64,000 nt of DNA from an uncultured Carboxylicivirga sp. GTDB taxonomy: Bacteria; Bacteroidota; Bacteroidia; Bacteroidales; Marinilabiliaceae. The notes beneath the pieces were generated by a model, which worked only from the letters and a program-made list of their open reading frames with translations, was not told the DNA's origin and did no database searches. The stretch is taken from assembly GCF_963668385.1 (NCBI RefSeq), contig NZ_OY764327.1, positions 6,146,724 to 6,210,723 of the forward strand, in the 5' to 3' direction. Positions 18,876 through 29,300 of the stretch are shown here, piece by piece. Each line of letters opens with the position of its first letter. Position 1 is the first letter of the stretch. Made by a program: the position numbers and the translations under genes.

Positions 18876-20285
18876 ATGCAATTCAACGATACAATATGTG
18901 CAATTTCAACAGCCCAGGGAATGGGAGCAATTGCCGTCATTCGTCTTTCAGGGCCTAATAGTTTTTCAATTTGCCAAAGCATCTTTACTCCTGCCAAGGA
19001 AGGAAAGGTTTTAGCAAATCAAAAGGCAAATACAGTCCATTTTGGAACCATTGAAGATGGCGAAACAAGTATCGATGAAGTATTAATCAGCCTTTTTAAA
19101 AACCCACATTCGTTTACTGGTGAAGATATTGCTGAAATTGCTTGTCATGGATCTCAATTTATCCAACAACAAATTTTACAGCTATTAATCAGAAAAGGTG
19201 CACGACTTGCGCGTCCTGGTGAATTCACTCAACGAGCATTTTTAAACGGAAAAATGGATTTGAGTCAGGCTGAAGCTGTAGCCGACCTTATTGCTTCAAG
19301 AAGTGAGGCAGCTCGACGTGTTGCCTTGCAACAAATGCGCGGAGGCTTTTCTAATGAACTGATCAATTTAAGAGCTCAGTTATTAAATTTTATTTCATTA
19401 GTTGAACTTGAACTTGACTTTAGCGAGGAAGATGTTGAGTTTGCGAATCGTGATGAATTAACAAAATTGATTGATAATATATCAGGATTACTATCTAAAC
19501 TAATAAAATCCTTCTCGTTAGGTAATGTAATTAAAAACGGTATTCCCGTTGCCATTGTTGGGCATACCAATGCCGGAAAATCAACATTATTAAACACTCT
19601 TCTTCAAGAAGAAAAAGCTATTGTATCAGACATACATGGAACAACACGTGATGTAATTGAAGATACTATCAATATTGAAGGTATTACTTTTCGTTTTATT
19701 GATACGGCTGGAATACGTGATACAGCAGATAAAATTGAGTCTCTTGGAATTGAACGCACCTACAACAAAATAAGCAAAGCACAAATTGTACTATTAATGT
19801 TGGATGTCAATGATCCGGATGATAAAATTCATGAAGCCATTGACAATGTTAAAAATAGGATGCATGAGGGGCAGCAATTAATTGTGGTTGTCAATAAAAC
19901 TGACCTCATGGAAATTAGTATTGTAGAAAATCGTTTTCATGAAGCCTCTTTCCATGAATTAACAGGCACAGATGCCATTGTTCCCATCTCGGCTAAGCAA
20001 CACATCAATATTGAAGGACTTACGGCAGAACTACTAAAAACGGTCAACCTTACTGCTTTAGATAACGATGAAGTAATTGTAACTAATGCACGACATTACG
20101 AAGCTTTACAAAACTCATATGAAGCAATCATGAGAGTCTCGCAAGGCTTAACTTCAGGAATTAGTGGCGATTTCTTGGCTCAAGACATCAGAGAAGTACT
20201 TCATTTCTTAGGTGAGATAACAGGACAGATAAACACTGACGAAGTATTAGGTAATATCTTTAAGAACTTTTGTATCGGGAAATAA
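18876..20285 (+). CDS. mnmE: tRNA modification GTPase MnmE (TrmE)
   Basis: GTPase that with MnmG installs the 5-carboxymethylaminomethyl group on the wobble uridine of several tRNAs. Length 469 residues, normal for the family. The N-terminal formyl-THF-binding domain begins DTICAISTAQGMGAIAVIRLSG and includes GEFTQRAFLNGKMDLSQAEAV-type sequence; the Ras-like domain has G1 GHTNAGKST (about 228-236), DTAGIRDT (switch II) and NKTD; the C-terminus ends with the conserved FCIGK, whose cysteine is a family hallmark. It is the only forward-strand gene in a long run of reverse-strand genes and appears monocistronic. Confidence 0.97.
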   Translation: MQFNDTICAISTAQGMGAIAVIRLSGPNSFSICQSIFTPAKEGKVLANQKANTVHFGTIEDGETSIDEVLISLFKNPHSFTGEDIAEIACHGSQFIQQQILQLLIRKGARLARPGEFTQRAFLNGKMDLSQAEAVADLIASRSEAARRVALQQMRGGFSNELINLRAQLLNFISLVELELDFSEEDVEFANRDELTKLIDNISGLLSKLIKSFSLGNVIKNGIPVAIVGHTNAGKSTLLNTLLQEEKAIVSDIHGTTRDVIEDTINIEGITFRFIDTAGIRDTADKIESLGIERTYNKISKAQIVLLMLDVNDPDDKIHEAIDNVKNRMHEGQQLIVVVNKTDLMEISIVENRFHEASFHELTGTDAIVPISAKQHINIEGLTAELLKTVNLTALDNDEVIVTNARHYEALQNSYEAIMRVSQGLTSGISGDFLAQDIREVLHFLGEITGQINTDEVLGNIFKNFCIGK

Positions 20286-20487
20286 TGTTATGCATTTGAT
20301 TTTCATCATGCTACACATAAACCTTACTTCAAAAACCCTATCTACTTAATACATACCATTTATATTATCATACGTAATTTTCAGGAATATTCCTTTTTTC
20401 AACACTTTATTAAAAAACATATGTTCTTTGATACTACACATTATAAACATTTATCAAGCACACTTAATAATTATCTAATACATAAAT

Positions 20488-20530
20488 AAAGAGACTATCT
20501 CTACATCAATGATAATTGGACAGTCTCTCT
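20488..20530 (-). terminator. Probable terminator between mnmE and the PA14 phosphoesterase gene
   Basis: AGAGACT (20490-20496) and AGTCTCT (20522-20528) can pair around a 25-nt loop; on the minus strand it is followed by TTTATTTA. It lies in the convergent gap and could serve the minus-strand operon ending at 20562. Confidence 0.6.
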
Positions 20531-20561
20531 TCTTAAACCTAAACTACTGTGGAATTAAATC

Positions 20562-22022
20562 TTATTTTGTTTTTGAAATAAAAAGCATATCTGGTTTTAT
20601 TGGTCCTTTTTTAATACTTCTGCTTTCGAGGCCTAATTGAAGCTCCTGTCCCATATAATCTTCGAAATACAATACTTTAATATGATGCATTCCTTCTGCT
20701 AATCCAATGCTGCCTTTCTTAGTACGGGCACTATGGCCGCCATCATTATCAACTACTTTTTTACCATCAATATATAAACAACTGCCATCATCCGATCTCA
20801 GATAAAAAGTATAAATATCCTGTGCCGGCATCTGAATATAAGCCTCAAATTCATAGGCAAAATGATCTTCAACCGGAGCTGATTTAATGGTAAAACTATC
20901 AAACACGCCGCGCCTTTTAACAGGTAACGATGCAATTTCATTTACCGATTCTACCTCTCCTTCGTAATAACGATAGGCCACTCCGTTTTGCAACTTATCA
21001 TTTACTTCAACGGCTGGTAGATATTCAGTTAACACGGGCATATTTACCGGATAATGATAAAAATATTCTCTGCGCGAAGGAATACTTATCCAGGTATCAA
21101 AACTAAACTGATGCGGATATAGAGTGATGACTCGAGCTCCGTTTCGTAATTCACCATAGGCATTTGAACCGGTGCAACGACCATATGCCAAAGCAATGTT
21201 ATTAACTTCACCTATAAAATCATTGTTATGATCGTGCCCGCAAAAAACACCCATTACATCTCCATTCAAAGCCATTGCTGCAAACAATCCTGTATTAATT
21301 TCAGGTGAAGAAACACCTTCAAAAGCATGCCCGACAATTTTATCTTGCTGACTGATTACCTGCTTATATTCAGGCAGTGGAATATGAAAAAAGGCTAAAG
21401 AAGGCACCGGAGTATTCTGATGTTGTTTTGCCAATTCATCTGATGTCTGCTGGTATCTTTCAATTTGATCTCTACCTATCCAACCATACTTACCCGGTTG
21501 ATACATGCTGGCATAATCGTTAGAATCGAACAAATAAACAGCCGCACCAATTTCACCTTTACCTGTTTTTACTGGTAATGTAAAATCGTGCAATAATCCA
21601 TTGGGCTTTGGGTTGATATTATAATCCAATGAGCTAAGAACTTTATACACATCATCTCTGGAAACCTTGCCTTCTGAATCGTGATTACCCAGCATAGCAA
21701 TCCATTTCACCTTATGATTACGCACAGATTGAGTCACTTCTGTCCAGGCTTTTTGTAATTGCTTCAACGATTCCATTTCCGAAAGAACCACGTCGCCAGT
21801 ATAAACCACCAAATCGGGTTTTTCACGATCCAAAATATCATTTATCAAAGCTACATTTGAGGCATTGCATACCTGATCAGATACCCAATGAACATCGGTA
21901 AACTGAATTATTTTAAAAATTGAATCATTTCTGAAAAATAACTCCTTAGGTTTACTATTCTGAGCGATACTGTTTATACAAAACAGTAGAATCAACGGCA
22001 TTAAAAAGCTTGTTAAGCGCAT
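20562..22022 (-). CDS. Calcineurin-like metallophosphoesterase with C-terminal PA14-like domain
   Basis: A 486-residue secreted phosphoesterase. Signal peptide 1-20. The two-metal site motifs of the calcineurin superfamily are all present: FTDVHW (Asp43, His45), YTGDVV (Asp77), LGNHDSE (Asn113, His114) and CGHDHNN near residue 262. The last ~135 residues look like a PA14-type beta-barrel (FYLRSDDGSCLYIDGKKVVDNDG, then HHIKVLYFEDYMGQELQLG), a module that often binds carbohydrate. The catalytic part resembles purple-acid-type secreted phosphatases that dephosphorylate sugars or nucleotides, but the substrate cannot be deduced. Starts 15 bp after the alkaline phosphatase gene and is the last gene of the phosphoesterase SusCD locus. 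Confidence 0.85.
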   Translation of the reverse strand: MRLTSFLMPLILLFCINSIAQNSKPKELFFRNDSIFKIIQFTDVHWVSDQVCNASNVALINDILDREKPDLVVYTGDVVLSEMESLKQLQKAWTEVTQSVRNHKVKWIAMLGNHDSEGKVSRDDVYKVLSSLDYNINPKPNGLLHDFTLPVKTGKGEIGAAVYLFDSNDYASMYQPGKYGWIGRDQIERYQQTSDELAKQHQNTPVPSLAFFHIPLPEYKQVISQQDKIVGHAFEGVSSPEINTGLFAAMALNGDVMGVFCGHDHNNDFIGEVNNIALAYGRCTGSNAYGELRNGARVITLYPHQFSFDTWISIPSRREYFYHYPVNMPVLTEYLPAVEVNDKLQNGVAYRYYEGEVESVNEIASLPVKRRGVFDSFTIKSAPVEDHFAYEFEAYIQMPAQDIYTFYLRSDDGSCLYIDGKKVVDNDGGHSARTKKGSIGLAEGMHHIKVLYFEDYMGQELQLGLESRSIKKGPIKPDMLFISKTK

Positions 22023-22037
22023 ATTGAATGGGTTTTG

Positions 22038-23576
22038 TTATTCTTTTTTATATTTCTGATATCCGTTTCGGGCATAGAATAGCAAAGCAGCTTCTTCGGA
22101 CGTTAGATGCACCTTGGCATGTTTTTCCAGCTGTTGTTTTAACTCTTCGGCACTACCCGATGATGCAAAAATGGAAGATAAAGTTCGATCTTGCCCCTCC
22201 AACATCTGAATATAATCATGATAATGCAATGGATTGGTATTGTTTTCCCAAACCACGTTATCAGATAAAGTACGTTTTTCGTAGGTATGTTCTTTTTTGT
22301 AAGCTATTTCCAAACCACCTGTTTCATGATCGGCAGTAAAAACCAATAAAGTCTTTGCTGGATTACTTCTGTATTGATTGTAGGCGATTTTAAGTACATT
22401 ATTCATTTCCTCAACCGCCTTATATACCGAAACCACATCGTTATCATGTGCTTCCCAATCAATGCGTGCACATTCAATCATAGTGCATGTTGGTTGTAAT
22501 GATTCTTTAGATAGAGCGAGTCCTTTTTGTGCCATTTGCGTAACTGTAGGAATACTTGCCGACTTACTATTATAATCAATTGCCGGTGGCAAACCTCCTC
22601 CTTCAAAAAGACCAATGACTTTACCTGATGCTACACTATTCAACTCATTCAATGTAAAACATAGCTGAAAATCTCTACTCTTCAATTGAGCAAATAAGTT
22701 CAACGAATCTTTTCTTGATGAATGATAATCCGGATACTCTGATCCACTGTAATAATCACACAATACCTTTCCCTGAGGTAAAAATTGCGAACCACCACCA
22801 CCTAATACCACATCCACGCATTTGCTTTTTGCCAGTTGAAATGCGATATCCGATTCCCAATCGCGATTGGCAGCATGTGCATAAAAGGCTGCCGGTGTGG
22901 CATCTGTAATTCCAGCATCACTGATGATGGTATTAAAATAACCTTTGGACTTAGATAGCTCCATCAGACTTTGAAGTGCATTGCCCAAGGTATCCAGTCC
23001 AACCATATTCATCAATGTTTTTGATCCGGTGGCAATGGCTGTTCCTGATGCAGCCGAACCGGTAACCAGGCCTCTGGCCGTACTGGTATATAAATACCCA
23101 CAGGTACCTTCGGCCATTATTCGTTCGAAATAAGTTTTTTCATCCGACTTCTCAGCATATCGTTTATACACAGGCAATGCCATATGCATATTTCCCATTC
23201 CATCGCCAATCACCAAAATAACATTGGTCCCTTCATTCACAGCTTGTTTTAGTACTCTTCCCAAAGAGTCATTGTGAACAATCCCTTGTAATTTCTTCAG
23301 ATATTTTTGTGGTCCCACTGCACCTAAAGGCACTGGTGCAGCCGTGTGAAAATTGGTGCTCCATAATACCTGGCTATCCTCTGAAATTAAACGATTATAC
23401 AAAGCATGAGCCAGCGATCGCTTAAACCAGTAACCAGATTCTTTATCAACAATTACCTCATGTACTTTTTCGTCGGTAATACCGTCTGTATTTGCACTTT
23501 GCTGACAACTAACCAATACGAGAAGTATCAGTGTAAAACCCCATGAAGCCATGCGGTTAAATATTTTGTTTATCAT
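22038..23576 (-). CDS. Alkaline phosphatase family lipoprotein
   Basis: A 512-residue phosphomonoesterase of the PhoA superfamily. N-terminal SPII signal with lipobox VLVSC (Cys24), so membrane-anchored. Motifs: first metal ligand in VIGDGMGNM (Asp125); nucleophile region VTGSAASGTAIATG, in which Ser174 would be the phosphorylated serine, preceded by Gly rather than the Asp of the E. coli enzyme; second-half ligands in IDWEAHDND and FTADHETGG. Releases phosphate from monoesters at the periplasmic face or surface. Upstream in the operon is a phosphodiesterase, which would create its monoester substrates; downstream, 15 bp away, is a PA14 phosphoesterase. The 340-bp gap before it holds an odd repeat-rich stretch, so it may also have its own promoter. 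Confidence 0.9.
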   Translation of the reverse strand: MINKIFNRMASWGFTLILLVLVSCQQSANTDGITDEKVHEVIVDKESGYWFKRSLAHALYNRLISEDSQVLWSTNFHTAAPVPLGAVGPQKYLKKLQGIVHNDSLGRVLKQAVNEGTNVILVIGDGMGNMHMALPVYKRYAEKSDEKTYFERIMAEGTCGYLYTSTARGLVTGSAASGTAIATGSKTLMNMVGLDTLGNALQSLMELSKSKGYFNTIISDAGITDATPAAFYAHAANRDWESDIAFQLAKSKCVDVVLGGGGSQFLPQGKVLCDYYSGSEYPDYHSSRKDSLNLFAQLKSRDFQLCFTLNELNSVASGKVIGLFEGGGLPPAIDYNSKSASIPTVTQMAQKGLALSKESLQPTCTMIECARIDWEAHDNDVVSVYKAVEEMNNVLKIAYNQYRSNPAKTLLVFTADHETGGLEIAYKKEHTYEKRTLSDNVVWENNTNPLHYHDYIQMLEGQDRTLSSIFASSGSAEELKQQLEKHAKVHLTSEEAALLFYARNGYQKYKKE

Positions 23577-23916
23577 TATTTTGTTTTAAACTCAATTCTG
23601 TCCTAATTATTTTTCAAATTGGCGCTTCGCCCAAACCCGACTTCATTTAGTTCACGTTTACTTATTTTTAATGGTGTTCATGATTTCCGCTTTGCTACAA
23701 TTCTTGCCTTGATGCAAGAAACGGAAGCAAAGAAAATCAAGGCTGCATCTGTCTCACTAAAAAAAACTACGGTCAATTGACTGAAATCGTTTAAAATCGT
23801 TGGCTTCGCTCAACTCAAACAAAAAACGATTATTAATCGTCAATTCAACCTTGTTTTTTTGCTCGCCAGCTGAGGCCATTTATACACAGTAGCTTTCTTT
23901 CCTAATCAAATATTAT
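23577..23916. repeat. Repeat-rich intergenic element within the phosphoesterase operon
   Basis: No coding frame. The middle part (about 23610-23880) is richer in G+C than other gaps and packed with inverted repeats: TTCTTGC/GCAAGAA (23701-23707, 23714-23720), GCCTTGAT/ATCAAGGC (23706-23713, 23736-23743), the palindrome GTCAATTGAC (23772-23781), and ATCGTT copies facing ACGATTATTAATCGT near 23825. It reads like a remnant of a dispersed intergenic repeat; other copies would have to be found elsewhere in the genome. Confidence 0.45.
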
Positions 23917-24702
23917 TTAGGATGCTATTGTTTTAAACTCATTAAATAACATCGGAGCATCCGTTCCAATTAAATCAACTCCAGCCGACGTTAAAACTTT
24001 CCAGAAAACCTCTGCCTGTTCTCCTTTACCAGGGTATCCCCAAAAGCGGATCATCTTATTATGTTTTTTGCAAACACTCACCATCTCTTCAAGCTTCTGA
24101 AATTCCTTCTTAGAAATTTCCCCTTGCCCACTCCAAGTAAAATAATTGTACCAATCATCACTAATTAATGGAATAAGAGCACTCTCTTCCTGCAGCTGTT
24201 CTTTGTTGTATCTTCCATCAATAAAAACCATGCGTTGTTTTTCGTTTCTTACTGTTTCTATGGGGCGATCGCCAGACAGAATGATGGTAACCAAACCTTT
24301 TTCAACTTTACCGTTGCGATAAGCACTTAGAATTTGTTGATAAGGTTCCAATTCCTTCTTTAATATTTTATAGGCCTGCTCCGCTTTTTCTTTAATATCA
24401 ATCATCAAAATCACTGATTGATTACCTGTATTTCCATCTTTAAAATGGTCAAACAATGGTTGCAAATACAAATTAACCAGATTACTTTTGTTGCTTAGCT
24501 CCTCTTTATCGTGCCCTACTAACAAAGTTCCATCAACAGGATACACATCAGCCTCTATACTTACCAAACCGGCTTCTAAAGCATCAGTTAATGGATGAGG
24601 GCGATGATAGTCGTTATGCGAGTGTCCACCTGAAAAAGTCAATTGGGCATTAGCGAAAGTAAAACAGAAAAGAATCGATATAAAAGTCAAACAGTATTTC
24701 AT
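23917..24702 (-). CDS. Secreted GDPD / PI-PLC-like phosphodiesterase
   Basis: A 261-residue TIM-barrel phosphodiesterase with signal peptide 1-19. GGHSHNDYHRPHPLTDALEAG begins the domain; the catalytic histidines are His27/His29 and His64 (LVGHD), and the metal ligands Glu50 and Asp52 (IEADV), the layout shared by glycerophosphodiester phosphodiesterases and PI-specific phospholipase C-like proteins (the AIM6-like subgroup). It would cut a phosphodiester to a phosphomonoester, feeding the phosphatases encoded just downstream. It follows susD after 64 bp containing a strong hairpin. The exact substrate (glycerophosphodiester, phosphoinositol or a glycan phosphodiester) is not decidable from sequence. 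Confidence 0.82.
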   Translation of the reverse strand: MKYCLTFISILFCFTFANAQLTFSGGHSHNDYHRPHPLTDALEAGLVSIEADVYPVDGTLLVGHDKEELSNKSNLVNLYLQPLFDHFKDGNTGNQSVILMIDIKEKAEQAYKILKKELEPYQQILSAYRNGKVEKGLVTIILSGDRPIETVRNEKQRMVFIDGRYNKEQLQEESALIPLISDDWYNYFTWSGQGEISKKEFQKLEEMVSVCKKHNKMIRFWGYPGKGEQAEVFWKVLTSAGVDLIGTDAPMLFNEFKTIAS

Positions 24703-24710
24703 ACAACAAT

Positions 24711-24746
24711 TTTTAAAACCAGGTCGTTACCATAGAGTAACGACCT
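24711..24746 (-). terminator. Hairpin after susD of the phosphoesterase locus
   Basis: A perfect 10-bp stem AGGTCGTTAC/GTAACGACCT (24721-24730, 24737-24746) with a 6-nt loop, followed on the minus strand by GGTTTTAAAAATT. It sits between susD and the phosphodiesterase gene and may be a partial terminator or an mRNA-stabilising 3' structure that lowers expression of the enzyme genes relative to susCD. Confidence 0.7.
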
Positions 24747-24766
24747 AATCTAGAACACACTATTAA

Positions 24767-26356
24767 TTAATTCCAACCTTTGTTTTGAGGAATACCGGAA
24801 CTTCTTATTACTTCGTTTGGAATAATCCAAACATTATGAACTTCAGGATTATAATTACGAGCCGGCCATATTTCTTCAATGGTATATTCTGAGTCCGGAT
24901 CTGTTTTATCAGCATGAATACGTCCGTGCAAAGGCTGACTATACACATCTTTGGCATCACCCCAGCGCACTAAATCGCGATGACGATTGGCAAACTCACC
25001 TGCTAATTCAACTCTTCTTTCTTGTTTTAAATCAGCTAAAGTACAGTCAGATTTATCAGCTAAACCGGCTCGATTACGAATCATATTAATCTCTGCATCC
25101 GCATTCTGACCTTGCATCAATTTTGCTTCTGCTTTCATCAGAATTACTTCGGCATAGCGTAACAAAGGCATATCATAAATGGTGTATAATGCATCACCAT
25201 TGGCATTGATCAATCCATTACCGATAGGATCGTCGTATGAGTAAATATCCATGTATTTATTGAACTGAAAACCAGATAATGAGTTAGTTGAATAATAACG
25301 ACGTGACTCTCCCCAGAACTGAAATTCATCACCAAAATTTAAAATGGTAGCCGAACGACGGTAATCACCTTCTTCAAAAGCATCGTATAATTCTTCGGTT
25401 GGCATAAAATAACCCCAACCGTTGTATACTCCCCAACCTTTGTTTTCGAGCATTACTCCTTGCAATTTACTTCCGCGGTCGATACCACCAACAACCGACC
25501 AAATATATTCTGATCCGAAATCATTAGTATATTTAAATACGCTTCTGTAATCTACCGAAGGAGTATCGGTATCAATTAATGCTCTACCCGATCCTGAATT
25601 GGTAACCAAATCGCAACATTCTACAACATTTTTCCATTTTGTAGCATCGTACTGCGCCCAATACAAATAGGTTTTAGCCATATAAGCATAACACGCATCT
25701 TTATGTGCTCGCCCCATATCATCGGAGCTATAAGTAGTGTACAATGGCAGCAACTCAGCAGCTTTGGTCAAATCCTCGATTATTTGCGCATAATTATCGG
25801 TTACACTTGCCGGACGAACAAACGAAGTATCTTTGTAATTGTCTTCGGTAACGATAGGTACACCACCACTTACATCATTACCGTATGTTGAAGCCACCCA
25901 AAAGTAATGGAAAGCTCTCATGAAATAAGCTTCACCTAAGTAACGATTCTTTAAATCCTGATCGATATTCATTGGAGTAACATTCACAATTACATCGTTG
26001 GCACGACGAATAATTTTATAACTCTGAGGATACATCCAGCTGGCATAACCTTCATCACCTGTCATGTTGAAGTTCTTGATGTTTTCAGGCACCGACTTTG
26101 GACGACCGGTTACCATATCATCACTGGCATTGATATACCACATAAATCCGCGCGAAAACATATCTTCATCGCCCATGTAGTAATACATTGCGTTAACTGC
26201 ATTTTCGGCATCCTGAGCCGTTTGATAATAGTTTGCTTCACCGGCAGCTCCCAATGGAGTTCGCTCCAGGAAATCATCTGAACAAGAGGTGCTACCTAAC
26301 ACCATTAATGCTGCACAAGCACTTAAGTATATATTCTTTAATTTCATTGTTGTCAT
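24767..26356 (-). CDS. SusD/RagB-family nutrient-binding outer-membrane lipoprotein
   Basis: Surface lipoprotein that forms the lid of the SusC transporter encoded just upstream (9 bp gap). 529 residues; the start may be Met1 or Met4 (MKLKNIYLSACAALMVLGS), with lipobox STSC then SDDFLERTPLG, a standard SusD N-terminus. The TPR-like helical N-terminal half is visible (AEAYFMRAFHYFWVAS-type sequence, AKTYLYWAQYD), and the family C-terminus (MPLLRYAEVILMKAEAKL, NMIRNRAGL, ERRVELAGEFANRHRDLVRWG) is intact. Because all other enzyme genes of this operon are phosphoesterases, its ligand is probably a phosphorylated compound or glycan; that is inference. Confidence 0.95.
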   Translation of the reverse strand: MTTMKLKNIYLSACAALMVLGSTSCSDDFLERTPLGAAGEANYYQTAQDAENAVNAMYYYMGDEDMFSRGFMWYINASDDMVTGRPKSVPENIKNFNMTGDEGYASWMYPQSYKIIRRANDVIVNVTPMNIDQDLKNRYLGEAYFMRAFHYFWVASTYGNDVSGGVPIVTEDNYKDTSFVRPASVTDNYAQIIEDLTKAAELLPLYTTYSSDDMGRAHKDACYAYMAKTYLYWAQYDATKWKNVVECCDLVTNSGSGRALIDTDTPSVDYRSVFKYTNDFGSEYIWSVVGGIDRGSKLQGVMLENKGWGVYNGWGYFMPTEELYDAFEEGDYRRSATILNFGDEFQFWGESRRYYSTNSLSGFQFNKYMDIYSYDDPIGNGLINANGDALYTIYDMPLLRYAEVILMKAEAKLMQGQNADAEINMIRNRAGLADKSDCTLADLKQERRVELAGEFANRHRDLVRWGDAKDVYSQPLHGRIHADKTDPDSEYTIEEIWPARNYNPEVHNVWIIPNEVIRSSGIPQNKGWN

Positions 26357-26365
26357 TATTAGTAA

Positions 26366-29300
26366 TTAAAACTTCATTGATACACCGGCAGATAATGTTT
26401 GAGCTACAGGATATTTACCCATATCTAAACCAATACCTCCCACTTCAGGATCCATGCCTGTGTAATCAGTGATGGTAAATAAATTCTCGGCCGATACATA
26501 AACACGGAATGATGATCCTTTTACCAAGCGATCCATAATATTACCCGGGATAGTATAACCTACAATCAGGTTTTTCATTCTGAAATAAGAACCATCTTCC
26601 AAATACCAGTCAGAAGTAGTCTCGAAGTTTTGATTAGGGTCATTCAAACGCAACATTGGAATATCAGAGCCACTGTTTTGAGAACTCCATGCACCCATTA
26701 CCCTGTTATCAAGGTTATATCCTTGCTGAGCTGCGTTATAAGTCGTAAACTTCATGGCATTAAAGATCTTAGATCCGCTTACACCCTGGAACGACATTGA
26801 GATATCAAAACCTTTGTAATCAGCTGATATATTAAATCCATAAGTAAAATCAGGGAAAGCATTACCCATAAACACACGGTCGTCAGTATTAATAATTCCG
26901 TCATTGTTTTCATCCACAAATTTTAAATCACCAGGTTGTGCATTGGGTTGAATTAACTCACCATTATGTGTGTAGTTGTTAATTTCTTCCTGCGATTTAA
27001 AAGTTCCTTCGCTTTGAATCAGGTAATAAGAGAATAAAGGTTTACCAACCTCTGAACGATATGGATACAATACCGAACGGGCATTATCGCCATGATCAAT
27101 ATAATCTGTATTGAAATTATCAAGGTTCTTAAGGGTATTTTTAAGTGTTGCCAGGTTACCATTAACTGAATAATTCACGCCTCCTAATTTACCTTTATAA
27201 GTAGCTGCAAATTCAAAACCTTTGTTCTCAACCAAACCACCATTTACATCGGCTCCACTTGAAATACCGCTATGCGAATCCACGGTAGTTTCCATAATCA
27301 TATCACGGGTATTTTTTACGAAGTAATCGGCTGTCAATTCAACTTTTCCTCTTAAGAAAGATGCATCGATACCCACATCGGTTGATTCGGATGTTTCCCA
27401 GGTAAGATCAGGATTTGAATTTTTGTTGACATAGTAACCAGCCACTCTGCTTGCATCACCGGCTCCCATGGTAGCAATCTGGGTCGACATGGGTACATTA
27501 TAAGCATAGTAATAAGCTGAATTGATGTTACCAATTTTACCCCACGATGCACGAAGTTTTAACATGCTAATCCAATCCACATCACTCATAAATGATTCGC
27601 TGGAAATTTTCCATGCTCCTGAGAAAGACGGGAATACATCGCTGTTATTATCTTTATACAAACGTGATGAAGCATCGCGACGCACACTGGCTGTTAAGAA
27701 ATACTTGTTTTTAAAATCGTAACGTAAACGGCCAATCATCGAAATTAATGCATCTTCGTAGGCATCGCTTGTCCAGGTATCCATTTGTCCGGCATTTTCG
27801 AGGTATTGATACCATTCTTCTTCGCGGGCAAAATCAGATGAACCAATGTAATTGTATTCGTATTTGGTTAACTGACTTGAATAAATACCGGTCAAGTCCA
27901 GGTGATGACTTCCAAAATCCTTGTTGTAAGTAACCTGGTTATCCCAAATCCACTTGTTGCGATTAGCCCAGCTTTGGTATAAATAATTCATTTCAGAAGG
28001 ACGTCCGTTCTCTGGTCGTTTTGGCTGAAACTCTTTATAATCGTTTTTATTTTGCGAAAGACTTAAAGCTGAACGGTATTTCAATCCGTCAATAACTTCC
28101 CACTCGCCATAGATATTAGCATTAATATTGGTGGTTGGGCTTTTAATAGTCGGACGCAACAATAAGGCTACCGGGTTATAAACATCACCGTAAGCACCGG
28201 CAAAATCAGAACCTTCGGGAGCTACTCCGTGGAAGTTTCCCTCTTCGTTGTAAACAGGTGCAGCAGAAGGCATGTACATCGCATTAATAATCACGCCTGA
28301 ATAACCTGAATTAGTATTGGCTCCTACAGCTTCTTCGCGCGTTACATAAATATTTTCACCTACTTTAATACGGTCTGATATTTTATAATCAGATTTCACT
28401 CTAATACCTAAACGTTCTGATGATGTTCCTTGCAACACACCTTCTTTATCCATGTAATTAACCGAAGTGCTATAAGTAACTTTATCAGATCCACCATAAA
28501 CACGTGCATTGATATTATTAACACTTGCCGTTCTGAAAATCTCATCCATCCAGTTTGTGCGAGTAATCGTTCCCCATGGATTTAGATCAGCATTATGGGC
28601 ATCGTAACGATCCATTCCACTGTTATCGGCAGCTGTGTTGTATGCCCAGCTTTGTTGTTCGGCAGTTAACGGAGTTGGCAGGTTGGTAGCTTTTTGAATA
28701 CCGGTATAAGCATCGATATCAACCCCCATTTTACCGGTCTTCCCGCTTTTAGTAGTAACCACAATTACACCGGCACCCGCCTGAGCACCATAAATTGCTG
28801 CTGCTGAAGCATCTTTTAATACATCAATGCTTTCAATATCATTTGGGTTAATGGATCCGCCATCATAAGGCATTCCGTCTACCACCCAAAGTACATTTTC
28901 GCTACCTGAGTTTAAAGTTCCCATACCACGAATGGTAATTTTTGGAGCACTGCTTGGATCTCCTCCCTGATTAACCACCGTTACGCCGGCAATATTACCT
29001 TGTAGAAAACTCTCGGCATCCGTTATCGGACGACTATTAATTTGATCAACGTTGCTGGCTGAAGCAACCACATTGGTTAAATCTCCCTTTTTTGATGTAC
29101 CATAACCAATAACCACCACATCATTTAATGCAGTATATTCGTCTTTCATTACCACATCGATGCTTGCATCACCACTAAACTCTTTTTCATTGGTTTCCAT
29201 TCCAATAAATGAAAAAAGTAAAATACCCTCTTTTTCATTGGTTACAAAAGAGTAATTTCCATCCGCATCGGTAATGGTTCCTTCAGTTAGTCCTTTTATC

